64,000 nt of DNA from Forficula auricularia. Its lineage: Eukaryota; Arthropoda; Insecta; Dermaptera; Forficulidae. Below the pieces are notes generated by a model. The model saw only the letters and a program-made list of their open reading frames with translations. It made no database searches and was not told where the DNA came from. The DNA lies in contig JALMQS010000069.1 in the NCBI GenBank assembly GCA_024734495.1, positions 3,120,742 to 3,184,741 on the forward strand. Reading direction: 5' to 3'. This document shows positions 1 through 13,700 of this stretch, one piece after another (position 1 is the first letter of the stretch; each line of letters starts with the position of its first letter). The translations under genes and the position numbers were made by a program.

Positions 1-454
1 CAATTGTATAAATGTGGCATCTGCGGGTAAATATCAAAAACTAAAGCTTCGTGCTTGGTAGACGTTCCGAAAATATGTTTGGGATATTTTTATATGGTGA
101 TGTCAACAGAAAAAATAAAATTCCCCCCAGAAACATTTAAAAAACAACTTTAGTTTTTTAAGATTTTAAAATGTTAGAACAATGGTGGGGGTGAAATAGC
201 CTGTTTTTACTTTTACATTTATATTCATAGAATATAATGGGGAAGTATTTCGATGACCTGACTCTGGGTCCTGACTCTTTGAGAGCTTGTATCTCAGAGA
301 TGAAAAAAGTTAATTTCATTTTGTAACTTCTAGGTGGAAGGAATCGATGACCTTAATAGTTGGAAATCGGGTTTAGGACATAAAACTGGAAATTGTGGTC
401 TCCAGAGGCCAAAAATCCATTAGTCAGTGCGTACGTATGTACCCTCCTGCGTTT

Positions 455-1450
455 CGCAACCATAAGTCTCAGAGCTACGAAATTCGAAACTTAAGCTCGA
501 TATAGGTTAGAACTAGAAGAAGTATAGCAAGCCTTTGGTTGACATCGGAAAACCAGAACATTTACTTGAAAGATTTTTCGTTTTTTTTTTTGTTTTTTTC
601 TAACGATTTTTTTAAAAATTTGTGTATTTATCAAGTGTCATGAGTTAATAGTTGTGTCAAACTTTTAATCTGATTGAATTAAAGGAAAGGGTTGTAAATT
701 AGGAGTGTCGTAAAATAAATATTTTAATCGTTCATATCTCGTCTTCGGAAAGTCGCAGAGTCTTAAAATTTGAAACTTAAGCTATCTAGAGGCTACAAGA
801 ACAATAACAAGATTTTGGCTAAAATAGAAAAACCGGAAGTTGATCTTTACGTACGTAAGAATTTAACGCCCCTGCGTTTCGCAACCATAAGTCTCAGAGA
901 TACGAAATTCGAAACATAAGCTTGATATAGGCTAGAAGGAGTACATCAAGCTTTTGTTTTTCATGATATTAATGTGAGATTCCAGAAGGTGCATCCCCTA
1001 AAGGCCTGGGATGGCCCCTCCATCGTGAAAAGAACAGAGTAGAAGGAAAGAAGCCGGGATAACGAGCCAAATCTCAGAAAGTTAGATACAATCCAATTTA
1101 CTAAGTTTTTTAAGGGGTTCGAGCAGTGGTAAATTCTCCGTTCGATAAATTAGGTTAAATTTATCTCCCACTTAATTTTTTTTTCCAGACCCTATACTTA
1201 CAGAAAATAATGTCTGGGTATAGCCGGGAATCGAACCCGAGACCTCCGGGTTGCCAGCCAGACATTCTGACCATTACACCAGGGAGGCCGACGTAGACAT
1301 TTACATGAAAGATTTTTCGTTTTCTTTTTATTTTCTCAAAACGGCTCTTTTTTTAAAAATTAGTGTATTTATCAAGTGTCATGAGTCATTAGTTGTGTCA
1401 AATTTTTAATCCGATTGAAATAAATGAAGGGGGTGTAAAGGAGGAATGTC
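455..1450 (+). repeat. Tandemly duplicated unclassified repeat, second copy split by a SINE
   Basis: The block starting CCTGCGTTTCGCAACC occurs at about 446 and again at about 871, giving a unit of about 424 bp. The second copy resumes after the SINE at 985-1296. The tail TATCAAGTGTCATGAGT is at about 630 and 1370. A reverse-complement copy lies at about 52350-52560 and a fragment at 19763-19830. I do not recognise the family. Confidence 0.65.
985..1296 (-). mobile_element. tRNA-derived SINE
   Basis: Read on the minus strand, the head carries a tRNA-like sequence with box A-like GGTGTAATGG and box B-like GGTTCGATTCC, followed by a body of about 230 bp. A second copy at 40641-41012 shares head and body and has a poly-A tail. 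The tRNA-like part does not fold as a complete tRNA and is fused to unrelated sequence, which points to a SINE. Confidence 0.75.
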
Positions 1451-1523
1451 CCGGCGAGGGATCAGGTGTATGTAAAGTTATGTGGATTGCCATATCAGTT
1501 TATTTATTTATTTTTTGTTTCAG

Positions 1524-1758
1524 GCGCGGCACAGTGCCTGAAGTAGTATTTACATCTATTGAAGTGCCTGACGGGCTCACTACCACCGGCCATGGCTCTT
1601 TGATCCAAGCGTTTGTTTGTCGACCCAAAAAAGACTGCAGAGGGGAGTTGCACGCAAAAGAAATCAGCGATAGCTTGCCTTTCCTGGAATATGAAATACA
1701 TCGTCTCCTACTTAATAAACTCAAAGTTAAATCAATGAACAGTATTTTCGGATTAAAG
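1524..1758 (+). CDS. C2CD5: C2CD5 exon a (first exon in window)
   Basis: The acceptor is a T-rich tract ending TTTCAG and the donor is AAG/GTATTT. The exon starts with the third base of a split codon and ends on a codon boundary. It encodes a block with PEVVFTSIEVPDG and SDSLPFLEYE, conserved in C2CD5. Repeats come to within about 80 bp of the acceptor. Confidence 0.9.
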
Positions 1759-4700
1759 GTATTTATTATATATATTGTGAGTATATAAATAAACATACAT
1801 TTTTTATAAAAAAAATCTTCAAACGTTTATTTTGGAATACCAAACGTTCCGGGAGAAATTATCCCTTTATTAATGAAATTTTTAACAATTTTGAAAAAGT
1901 ATGGTTGTTTTTGGGAAAGGAATATAAAGCAAGTATAAAGAAGGAAATATTTTGAAAATAGACAATGATACATATAGATTGTCTTGTCAAATATTGTAAT
2001 CGTGCATGAAAAAAGTGGGTTTTTTGCTTCTTTTTTTTGAAATATCTCAAAAACGGCTGAAACTATTTTGATTAAAAAAATTGTGCAAAACCATGGCATT
2101 TCGGTCTACAAAAAAGCTCAAATAAGTAAACATCGAAAAAATTATATTTTTCAAGATAATAACTGTTTGATCAAAATGTCTGTTAGTCTGTTAGTACGTC
2201 TGTTACCAAATTTTATGGACGAGCTAGCTCAAAAACTAGTGTGAATATCAAAATCAAAAACACGTAGTTTTGGTCCATTGAGATTAAGAGCTGATTAGAT
2301 TTTGGTGCATATCGACCCAAAATTATAGGGGGAGGGGGGGGTTAAAATTTAAAATTATAATATTTTATACTAAAAAAACAAGAAAAATGAAATATACTAT
2401 AAAATGAACCTATAATAACGAAAATATTTTTTTCTGGTGCCAAAATTATGGGGGGGGGGGGGGTGGAGGTCAAAAAATAAAAATCTAAGCCATTTGACCA
2501 AACTCAACCATGTATACATAATCAGTGGGCCCCCCAGAACACTAAAAATGCAAAAACAAATCGCCCAAAAGGGGGAGGGGGTCAAAAAATGAAAATCTAG
2601 GCCCTTGGACCAAATTCAACCAAATTTTGTATACATAATCAATGGGCTACCAGAAGACTAAAATACAAAAACTAACCGCCGGGGGGGGGGGGGGTTGTAG
2701 TGTCAAAAAATTAAAATCTAAGCCCTTGTACCAAACACAACCAGAAGTGTATGGTAAAGTCAAGTGGATGGCCACATCAGAACGTGTCAATTTATTTATT
2801 TTTATTCAATGTAATTTCATCTCCAAGACAATATGCATCATTATCTATTTTCAAAATATTCATTTGTTTATACTTGCTTTATATTCCTTTCTTAAAGCAA
2901 CTATACTTTTTCAAATTTGTTAAATAATTCTATTGATCAACTGAGAATTTCTCTCGAAACGTTTGCAATTCCAATAAACTTTTGAAGACTGTTTTTATAA
3001 AAGATTCGTATTTGTATAAACAAAAAATAAGAAAGATTGTAAACGATAAAAGAAAAAACAATATAATTAATAACTTGAAGAAACAATCAAACAATCTATT
3101 TTAAATAATACAAACAGTTAATATTAGAAAAAAATTAATAATTTTCATTAAAATTTACTACCATGTTCATTTCTAAATGGTTTTCCGATAAGTTCTACCT
3201 CATCGGTCGTGGAGAATATGTTTCGAAAAGGCCCTCTCTACTTCTACATTTGTTAGTGGTGATTGTTTTGTTTTTTTTTCATTTATAATTGCATTATATT
3301 TTAATAATATTTTATACCCAAGATTTTTTTCAAAAATTTCATTAAACTTTTTAAAGATTTCGTTATTTTTTGTTCATTCGAGTTTGAGCATTCAATGAGA
3401 ACAGTCGCAACAAATAGGCTCTCTTATCGCGTTCGAATTCAAGGGAATTTTATTTTCAATTTATAATCAGTGGTTCCATTTTATCTGTTATATTGAAGTT
3501 AATTAACAACTTTCACATAAGGGAGAAGAAAAATTGAAAATGGTGGGTGACCCGGGTCCACCGGGTCCACCCCATAGTGATTTAAAGTTTCTTTTTTCGT
3601 TAAATTGAAGGGTTGGTTTTGTCACAAATATAATAAAACAATAATTTTAATAACTATTTGTATTATTTAATTGATAACTATACAGTTTCGGTCACCACTG
3701 GTCGACCATCCTCAGTAGTTCTAAAAATTGAAATGAAACACTTATTTACATTTTTTCTTTTTATAGAGAATTATATAACACGAAATTTTTTTTACAATAA
3801 TTTGAAATCATACATACATCTCGTTCAAGAGCCGGAATTTGTCATTTCACATGAAACATTCATTCTTAAATCTTCAATATAGATACATCACACAATTCAT
3901 TACAATCACACACATATATATATATATAGCAACAATTTATAAAAACGTTTATCACTGAACTAGAAACTATTTTGAATTAATGATTATATTAAATATTATT
4001 TTCAATTTTATTTTTTTCTAATTATCTCATTGCATAATCTCATATGAAATGACAAAAATTCCGGTTCTTGAACGAGATGTATGTATGATTTCAAATTATT
4101 GTAAAAAAAAATTTGTGTTATATAATTCTCTATAAAAAGAAAAAAATGTAAATAAGTGTTTCATTTCAATTTTTAGAACTACTGAGGATGGTCGACCAGT
4201 GGTGACCGAAACTGTATAGTTATCAATTAAATAATACAAATAGTTATTGAAATTATTGTTTTATTATATTTGTGACAAAACCAACCCTTCAATTTAACGA
4301 AAAATTTAGATCAAGTCACTTAAGTTCTGGAAGAAATTTAAAGTTTCTTCTAATTTTATTATATTTATTTGATCATCTAAAGATAGATTTTACTTAATGT
4401 TTAACTATTAACATTAATTAAATTTTATATTAATTATTTAAAACATATTTTCATGAATTGTGGCTTAAAAATAAAAAATAATAATAAACGATTTCTCGAT
4501 ATGTAGAATCAACTATCGGAAATCATTGAATAAAATTATTTAACTTTGCACTTTTTAATATAAATAAATTGGAATAAAAATATATTTCGTGTAGTAAAAC
4601 ATGGAAACGTGCAATTTAGCGGAAAATAAAATTAGTGTCAAAAGAATGTTGTTTTCATGAATAGAATTTCTGTATAGGTTTAATTGAATTTAAAGTTCAA

Positions 4701-7700
4701 ACAAAAAAAAAAAAGATGTAATTGCACTGAAATTCTTTACATATAATCATACAATTAAGGTGACCAGACGTCCCCCGCATGTCCTGATTTTTGGAAAGAA
4801 TGCGCGTCGACAAATATATTGATAAGGAAAAGGTTAAAATCTTGGGCATCAGCAGCAATCACAATAGAGATCAAATGGTTAGGAATATTTCATCATTTTG
4901 AGAAAAAAACATGTTCCATACAATAATGCTTTAAAAATTGTGGAATACGTTCCTTACCAGGAACTAATGCTGCTACAGAACGCGTTTTTTCTACCGTAAA
5001 TAAAGTGTGGACATTTGATAAATCTTATTATATTAAACGAGTAAATCTTCTTTCTCGAAAAAGGCTCTAGCGATATGGATGAAATTCACGGGTTAGGAGG
5101 GTTTTGTGTTGGCGATTCGATCTGTCACGGTCTCATCTTCGGCTAAGTTGTTTTTGATGGGTTTTTTGTTAATTGAAATAATTATTCACAGGTTGTTGTC
5201 TCGATAAAAATGTATATTTACATTTTTATTCAATTTCCTTTTAATAAATAATTGGATTTTTAATTTTAAATCCCACAATAAGATCATTATAATTATTATT
5301 ATATATTAAAAGATGGGCAAATTTAATTGATTAAAAATCGAGTTTTAAATTCCACAAATATTAAACATTAGAATTTGACTATTTAATTAATTATAAAACT
5401 CAATAAATTGTATTTAATTAAAAAAAAAAATAATTATACGGTATTTATTTATATGCATAAATAAACATAATCTGTGGGTCGCTAGAAGACTCATCATCAT
5501 TGAGTATACAGTCCTAAGACTGGTTTGATGCAACAATCCGTCTCCACTCGACTCTGTCCCCCGCCAGCTGTTTAACCTCTCTAAATGTCTGGCATCCCAT
5601 ATCCCCAATTATTTGGTTGAAATATTCTAATCTGGTTCTTCCCCTTCCCCTTTTCTTTCCCACCTCCCCCTCCAAGATATCCCTAAGCAGTCCCCCATGT
5701 CTCAGTGTGTGCCCCATCATCTGACCTCTTCTCTTCTTCAGACTCTTCCACAAGGTTCTTCTTTCTCCGATTCTTCCAAGAACTTCTTCATTTGTAATTT
5801 TATCCATCCATTTGATATTCATCATTCTTCTGTAGCACCACATTTCGAAAGCCTCTAATCTCTTTCTCTCCTCTTCTCTAATTGTCCAGGTTTCACACCC
5901 GTACATGGCTATGCTCCATACATATGTCTTCAATAGCAACTTCCTGTTTGCTAAGCTGATTGAGGAGGAGCATAGTAGTTTTTGTTTTGTATTAAACCCC
6001 ATTTTTGCTTGGGCAATTCTTGATTTAATTTCGTTTTTGCTCCTCCCATCCCATGTTATTTTACTTCCTAGGTAGCGGAATTCCTTAACTCCTTCTAGGT
6101 TTTCTTGGTTAATTTTGATGCATTCCTGTCTCGTTTGTTCTTTTTTTGTACATACTAGGACCTTGGTTTTATTCTTGTTTATTTTCATTTTGATTTCTTC
6201 TATTAGGATTTGGTTAATTCCATTCAAGGCGTCCTCTAATTCTTTTTTATTGCTTCCTAGAAGGGCAATGTCATCGGCAAATCTTAACATAGCGATCTTT
6301 TGACCTTGGATTTCTATACCTGTATCAATTTTGTCTTTGAATTCTTTAATCGCTTCTTCTATGTATAAGTTGAAAATCATGGGTGACAGCACACATCCTT
6401 GTCTTACACCTTTTTTTATTTTGGCTTCTCTGTGTTCATCACCAATATTTATAATTGCCGTCTGGTTTTGATATAGATTGTAGATTAGTCTTCTCTCTCT
6501 GAATTTTATTCCCGCCTGTTTTAATATTTTAAACATAATTTCCCAATTGACATTATCGAATGCTTTTTCTAGGTCTATGAATCCGATGTAGACAGATTCT
6601 TCCCTGATAAAAGCCCTTTCTATTATTAGTCTAAGAGAGAGAATTGCTTCTCGGGTGCCTCTGTTTCTTCTAAAGCCGAACTGGTCTTCCCCCAGATTTT
6701 CTTCAACTCTTTGTTCTATTCTTCTCTGGATTATTTTGGTTAGGATTTTGGAGGCATGTGAGGTTAGGCTAATGGTCCTGAAATTTTCACATTTATCCGC
6801 GCCTGTCTTTTTGGGAAGTGTGACTATTTTGTTTTTTTGGAAATCTTTTGGGATGATTCCCAATTTATAGATTTTGCTAATTAGTTCAAAGAGTTTGTCA
6901 AGTGCCTTTTCCCCAGAGTTCTTTAGGATTTCAGCTTGTATATTGTCTATTCCGGGTGCTCTATTATTTTTTAGTTCCTTCAAAGCTGTCTCGAATTCTG
7001 ACCTGAGTATGGGGTCTCCTAATTCGTTTTCGTCCACAGATTCTTCTTCTTCTATTGGGTTCATTGTTTTTTCTTCTCCATAGAGTTCTTCTAGGTGTTC
7101 CTTCCATCTATTTGCCTGTTCGTTTTCGTTTAGAATAATGTGGCCTCCTTTATCTCTTATGTTCTTGCTTTTTGGCTTGTCTTCTTGAAAATTTCTTTTT
7201 ATTGCCCTATAGGCTACATCAACTTTTCCCAATACTAGATTTTCGTTGACTTCTTTACATTTTTCTTGAATCATTTTTTCTTTTGCTTTTCTACATTCTC
7301 TTATAACTTTCCATCTTAATTTTTTATATGTTTCTTTCCCTTCTTCGTCTTTTCTGTTCTTAAATTTTCTTCGTTCGTCAATCAGTTGCAGTATTTCGTC
7401 TGTTACCCATGGCTTTTTAATTTCGTTTTTCTTTGATTTAAGGACTTCGTTGGCTGTTTCAGTCAGGCTTGATTTCATAGCATTCCATTCTTGTTCGATT
7501 TCTTCTTCTTTATTATTTGTGGGTGTTTTTTCTTCCAGTTTCTTATTCATTACGTTTTTCGAAAAGTTTTTGGGTTTCCTTATTTTTTAATTTAGATATA
7601 TCCCAGTTTTTTCGCGACCCTCCCTTTTTTATTAGTTTTTTAAATTTTAGTTGGCATTTCATCGCAATTAGATTGTGATCACTAAAAATATCAGCCCCAG

Positions 7701-10700
7701 GATAGCTTTTACAGTCCTTTACTTGATTTCTGAATCTTTGTTTGACTAATATGTAATCTATTTGAAATCTCCCCTTGTCTTTTGGCATTTTCCACGTGTA
7801 GATCCTTCTTGGATGGTGTTGGAAGAGTGTGTTTGCTACTACTAAACTGTGCTTACTGCAAAATTCAATTAATCTTTCGCCCCTTTCAGTCCTATCTCCT
7901 AGACCGTGTTCGCCCACCACTTTTCCTTCTTTGCCTTTTCCTACTCTTGCATTCCAATCCCCCATAATTATTAAATTTTCATCCCCTTTAACGCGCTTCA
8001 TCAGGTTTTCAATTTGTTCGTACATTTCTTCTATCACTTGGTCATCCTTATATGATGTAGTAGGCATGTATACCTGGATTATCACAGTATCTTTCGGTTT
8101 CGAATCCACTGTGATCATAACAATCCTTTTGCTTACCTGAAGATAATTCTTTACCCTTTGCCCTATTTTTTTATTCATAATAATGCCCACTCCTGCCTGC
8201 CCATTCTGCCCCCCGTATGAATGATTCTATGGCTGTTTTCAAACCAAAAATCTCCCTCTACTGGGTATCTCATTTCACTAATCCCAATAATGTCCAATTT
8301 GTGTCTATCCATTTCCCGCTTTAAATTCATTAGTTTATCTATTCCCTTTAGCGTCCTAACATTCCACGCTCCGACTCGTAGAAAGTCATTATTTATTTTT
8401 CCCTTTATGATGGTCTCTCCTCGGGTAGCCCTAGAAGACTAGAAATGCAAAAACTGGGTGCGGGGGTGGGACGACGTGCAGAGTTTCGCGGGTTGGGGTG
8501 GGAACGGGGTGGTCCGGGGGTGGAGGTGGCGGGCAGGGTGTGAGTGTGGGGTTCGGGGGTCCAGGGGGCGTCTACTATATATATTATATATATATAGCTT
8601 TTAACTTGAAGCAAAAAGTTACCGAGCATCGCTCGGTGGCCAGGTACTCACAATTAAGTGTTGAGACTTTGAAAGCCATATTATATGTGAAATATAATTT
8701 AACAAGTTCTTGCGATTAATTTCATGACGTTTTAAACAACGACAGCAATCTACTAAAAAAATTTCACTCAAATGAGAAATAGAAGAAAGAATAAAGGGTT
8801 TTTAAAGTTTATAATACTATACTTATTATACAGTGAAAATCGCTTAACACGAAACTAAAGGGACTATTTCTTCGTGTTAAACATATTGCATTGCATACAA
8901 AGAAAAAATATGTATACTCACCAAAATTACATTTATTAGAGTACATCATATTAGATACACTACATTTGAAATTATGTATTATACATTTTGTACATACAGT
9001 ATGTATGTATGCATTTAATAAAAAACAATAAAATGAATAAAAATATTAATAAAAACTTAATATACTTTTATATATGTATGTAATTTAAAATTTTTTTATA
9101 AAAACAAATAAAAATGTATTGATTTTTTGGAAAATAACATTTTGTTCATTCCGAGAAGCGAAATCTTTCCATGTTAAGCGATTTTTGTTTTGTGTTAAAA
9201 GAAAAAAAATTTATGAAAATAGATATTTTGTCGGAACTGCATTATTATTTCGTGTTAACCGATTTTTCATGTTAATCGTTTTTGAGTTAAACGATTTGTA
9301 TATATATATGGTATTTATTTATTATATTTGTAAATTTTACATATGTTAAAATTAAAAAAAAAACAAATAATAATACGATTTTTGCTTTTTATGATAATAA
9401 ATTCTTGTTGCTCTAGCTCTAAACTACATTTTATTTAAACAAGATCCCCCCCCGCGTAAATGGTGTCTCGTTTCACCAATATTAAAATCTGGCTATTTTA
9501 CATATAAGTAATTATTTTGATTATTTATGTCCATCGATTAAATTAATAAGTTGTTGTAGGGAAATATGGACAATAGCTTATGCAAAATGAAGACATTGCG
9601 AAGGATAATGAACGTGACCAGGCTCGATAGAATGAAGAGTGAAGATATTAGAGAAAAATGTGGAATACAGAAGGTGGGAGAATGGATCAAGAGAAGAAGA
9701 ACAGAATGGTACGCGCATGTGGGAAGAATGACAGAAGACCGACTAGTAAAGAAAGTGATGACCAACAAGCCGGTTGGAATAAGAAGTAGAGGTCGTCCCA
9801 AGAAAAGATGGCATGACGATCTGGAAGAAACAAACCTATAGGTTTAAAAACAAGAAGAAGAAGAAGAAGAAGCTTATGCAAATAATTTTTATTTTTTGCC
9901 AACGTTTCGTCAATTTTGTTGACTTCCTCATATAGAATAGAACAAAGAAAGATATTTTAAGATTTAAATAGGAAAATATTTTCAATCTGTGTGATGACTG
10001 GCCTTATGTGTTTGCTAAGAATGAATATTAATAAAATGACAAATATGCAAAGAAGTTAATTTGTTTGAGCCCTGCGGAAGTCAACAAAGTTGACGAAACG
10101 TTGGCAAAAAATAAAAATTATTTTCATAACCTATTGTCCTCATTTCCCTACAACAACTTATTAATATAAATAATGTTTCAGTGTGTCTCTCAATGGGTAA
10201 TGTTTATTAAGTTGCAGGCTTCCTCCATTTTAACCGACTTCAAAAAAGGAGGAGGTTCTCTTTTAATTGAAAAGTTTTTGTTTCGCCGAGAGTAGCAGAG
10301 TTGTTGATTCACAAAGAGAAACAAAGAGGTTGTCCTCTGCTTGATACAAATAAACATACACATATATATATATCGAGATGATATATCTGTATATATATTA
10401 TTTATTTGTTTGAGACTATAGTTTCGAGGACTTGGTCTTCATCATCAGTCTTTCTTCAAGGAGGAGTTCCTAGCCAGCAGTGACGAAGGAACACCAAGTT
10501 TTCAATATCCATATGATATTGACTCCATGAAAAACATTTATAATTGAGAGTTCCTAGCTTTCCAGTGACGAAGGAACACCAAGTTTTCAATATCCATATG
10601 ATATTGACTCCATGAAAAACATTTATAATTGAAGAAAGACTGATGATGAAGACCAAGTCTTCGAAACTATAGTCTCAAACAAATAAATAATATATATACA

Positions 10701-13700
10701 GATATATCATCTCGATATATATATGTGTGTATGTTTATTTGCATCAAGCAGAGGACAACCTCTTTGTTTCTCTTTGTGAGGAGGTTCTCTATTCGGCTGA
10801 ATTTTTTTTTTTTTATAGAAGATATAATTATTATCTACTGTTATTTTCTCCAAAATACTGATTAAATATTTTAAATGATATAATTTTCTAGCTTCAAATC
10901 ACGATCGGGGAGAAAATGATAATCGCGGTCGCTACAGGAACTGCAGTATTTCTGAACGCCATGCCAATGCCACCCTCACCTTTACTCACAGCCGGCAACT
11001 CTTGGACGGACGAGAAAAAACTCGCTGAAATTCAAAAGCAACTTCAAGAGACTGTAAAAACTAATCGTGAAACATTATTAGCACCAAAACTTCATCAACA
11101 GGTTGTAATAATGGAAAGTATATAGTCATATAGATCATGAATTTGATAAATTCCGAGTTTTTAGGATACTGAGACCCAGGACATTCCTCTACAGTCTGAT
11201 ACAGAGGATTCTGAAGAGGAGGGCACCCAGCCATCAGATTTAGATCTTGCTTTCGGCAACAAAGAGTCATACATTTTTGAGGTAATTAATGAATGAATTA
11301 GTTTATTTTGTTTTAATTAGTTTTGTTTTATTTAGTTTTATTTTATTTGTTTATACACCTATTCGACATGAATCTGTGACGACTGGCTAAATGGGCATCA
11401 AGTTCCCGAGGCCAAGGGGTAGAAAAAAAAAAATGAATGAATGAACTAACCGCACTAACAGACATTTTGACAAAACAGTTATTATCTCGAAAAATATAAT
11501 TTTTTCGATGTTCACTTATTAGGGCTTTTTTATAGACTGAAATGCCATGGTTTCGCCCAATTTTTTTAATCCAAATAGTTTCAGCCGTTTTTTAGATATT
11601 TCGAAAAAATGAAGTAAAAAACCACTTTTTCCATGCACGATTACAATACTTGATCATACCCTGTATGGAAAAGTAAAAAGTAACGGAAAACATATAGGGA
11701 ATAAGTTCATTTTATTTCAATGAATTGGCTAAGGGGTGATGGAAAAAGGTAAAATAAGACATCCATTGATGTTTTCCAGCTGACTGTATCGAAGAAGAAC
11801 AGAGGTGTAGCGCTCGAAACGTTTTAAAAATATTGATTTACGTCTGCTTAAAATAAAGCTTTAAATAGGAGATAACTTTTTTATTTTATCTTTTTACACC
11901 ACTATGGCCCCTTAGCCAATTTATTGTAATAAAATAGGGGTTTTATTTGAATTCATTTTATTTATTTATTTATTGTAAATATGAACGATTGTAGTTAAGA
12001 ATAAACAGAAATTTCGCACATTAATCAAATTTGTATTAATAAGCTGTATCTTTATGCTAAGTTTTAATTCTTATTTGAGCTCAAACTGTTCACTGACAAG
12101 AAAATATTCAAATAGGCTTACAGAGTTTTGAAAAAGTTTTCATTTTTTTCTCCACCATTTTAACTTTACCATATGGTATGATCAAGTATTGTAATCGTGC
12201 ATGAAAAGAGTGTTTTTTTCCTTCGTTTTTTCGAAATATCTTAAAAACGTCTGAAACTATTTTGATTAAAAAAATTGAGCGAAACCATGCCAAGTATGTC
12301 TACAAAAAGTCCTAATAAGTGAACGTCGAAATTTTTTTTTCGAGATATTAACTGTTTTGTGAAAATGTCTGTAAGTTCGTTAGTTAGTACCCGTGTTACC
12401 AAATTTTTGTGAACTAGCTCAAAAACTAATGTGAATATCAAAACGATATTCATATGTAGTTTATGTGCATTGAGATTAAGAGCTGATTAGATTTTGGTTG
12501 AAATAGAAACAAAAATTAAGGGGGAAGGGGTCGTAATAATTAAAATTATAAGATTTTCAAACTAAAAAAAACCGAGAAAAATGAAATATACCATAAAATG
12601 AATCTACAATAAAAAAGAGTTTTTTTTTTGGGGGGGGGCAAAATTGAGGGGGGGGCTTCAAAAAATTAGACTATCAATATACCTAAGTCTTAGTTTAATG
12701 GAAGACGAAATTTTGCACATGAACCTTATACGACCTTATGGAAATGACTCACTATGTGAAATTGAGGGGGGGGGGGGGGAAGCAAAAATATTTTCAAACA
12801 AAAATCGAAGAAAGGTACTATTTCTAATAAAATAGTCTCAGAATTAAAAGAAGATATTATTAATTGCTAATGGTCCCAAAATTAAAAATTAATTGAAGGG
12901 GGGGGGGTTCTTTCGAAAATAATTATAAATTTATTTTAATTCAATATTAAATATAAGAGAGTTGCTAGGTGTATGATGGTAAAGGCATGTGTCAGTTTAT
13001 TTATTATGTACATGTGTTCAATAAAACTGCGGCCAATATCTCAGTGTAATAAATTTATTTAGCCTTCTTCAACGGTATCTTTCTTCAGGGCAGAAACTCT
13101 AGTGAACAATTATCAAAATTTCCAACGAATTTTCGCCATACAATTCGAAGTTAATAACAACTTTCCAAGTCAGCTGCAGAAGTTTTTTAGATATGGAAAA
13201 ATTGAATGATTTTAGTGCGACGTTGCCCACTCGCCATCTCTCACTTGCCATGCCATGAGAGAAAAAATGAAAACCATCAAAAGTACCTAAATTTTAACAT
13301 TTTTCATACAAAACAAATACCGTTTGATACAATTATTTTAACAGAAAAATATTTGTTATATCTTCAGTTAATGATTCTCAGTTTTTCAAAATAATTTCAA
13401 AGAAAATTATTTAATGAAACAGTCGCTTTAACATCAATCGGGATAGGGTTCGCGTGTTAAATATGCAAATTTCAATGGTCAATATTTACAAATTTAGTCC
13501 CTCAAGGACTATTGAAAAAAATTTCTACGTATAAAGGACACTTATAAATATGTTTTAAAAGGATTTCAAGAAAATCGATTTATTAGGGAACGTCCTTAAT
13601 AAGTTCAAATTGTATGATGAAAATTCGTTGGAGATTGAAATATTCTCATTAGCCTATGAAGAATACCACCCTCACAACTAATTTTTTTTTTGAGGTTGAT

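Larger units (their letters stand above)
3595..4310. repeat. Large foldback element with hammerhead-like motif in each arm
   Basis: Arms of about 260 bp (about 3595-3855 and 4045-4310) are nearly perfect inverted copies around a spacer of about 190 bp. Each arm carries a CTGAGGA...GAAAC motif described separately. It lies in intron a of C2CD5. Translations across it are artefacts. Confidence 0.85.
5492..8430 (-). mobile_element. Non-LTR retrotransposon (RTE-like, APE endonuclease + RT), near full length
   Basis: Flanked by a perfect 10-bp duplication CTAGAAGACT (5482-5491 and 8431-8440). Read on the minus strand it encodes an APE-type endonuclease and then a reverse transcriptase, and ends in a short TGATGA-type tail. 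At least two frameshifts break it: one in the G-run near 8210 and one at about 7545-7550. The endonuclease start VGAWNVRTLKG is visible on the minus strand at about 8340-8380. The insertion lies in a copy of the G-rich repeat also seen at 2630-2690, which gives the empty site. Family assignment is from the short tail and domain style, not a tree. Confidence 0.88.
10259..10780. repeat. Inverted-repeat element with paired hammerhead-like motifs
   Basis: Left arm about 10265-10455, right arm about 10625-10780. Each arm runs from a GAGAGTAGCAGAG / CCTCTGCTTGATGC box through a TA-rich part to a CTGATGA...GAAAC motif. The loop holds an 84-bp segment in tandem (about 10455-10540 and 10541-10625). 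A one-unit relative is at 48920-49262. Confidence 0.85.

Noticed and set aside
3658..3882. 74-codon open frame in the foldback element
   Set aside because: Lies in an inverted-repeat arm, has no family features and is mirrored on the other strand.
9543..10165. Active hammerhead in both arms
   Set aside because: The CUGANGA box is mutated in both arms, so listed only as decayed relatives.
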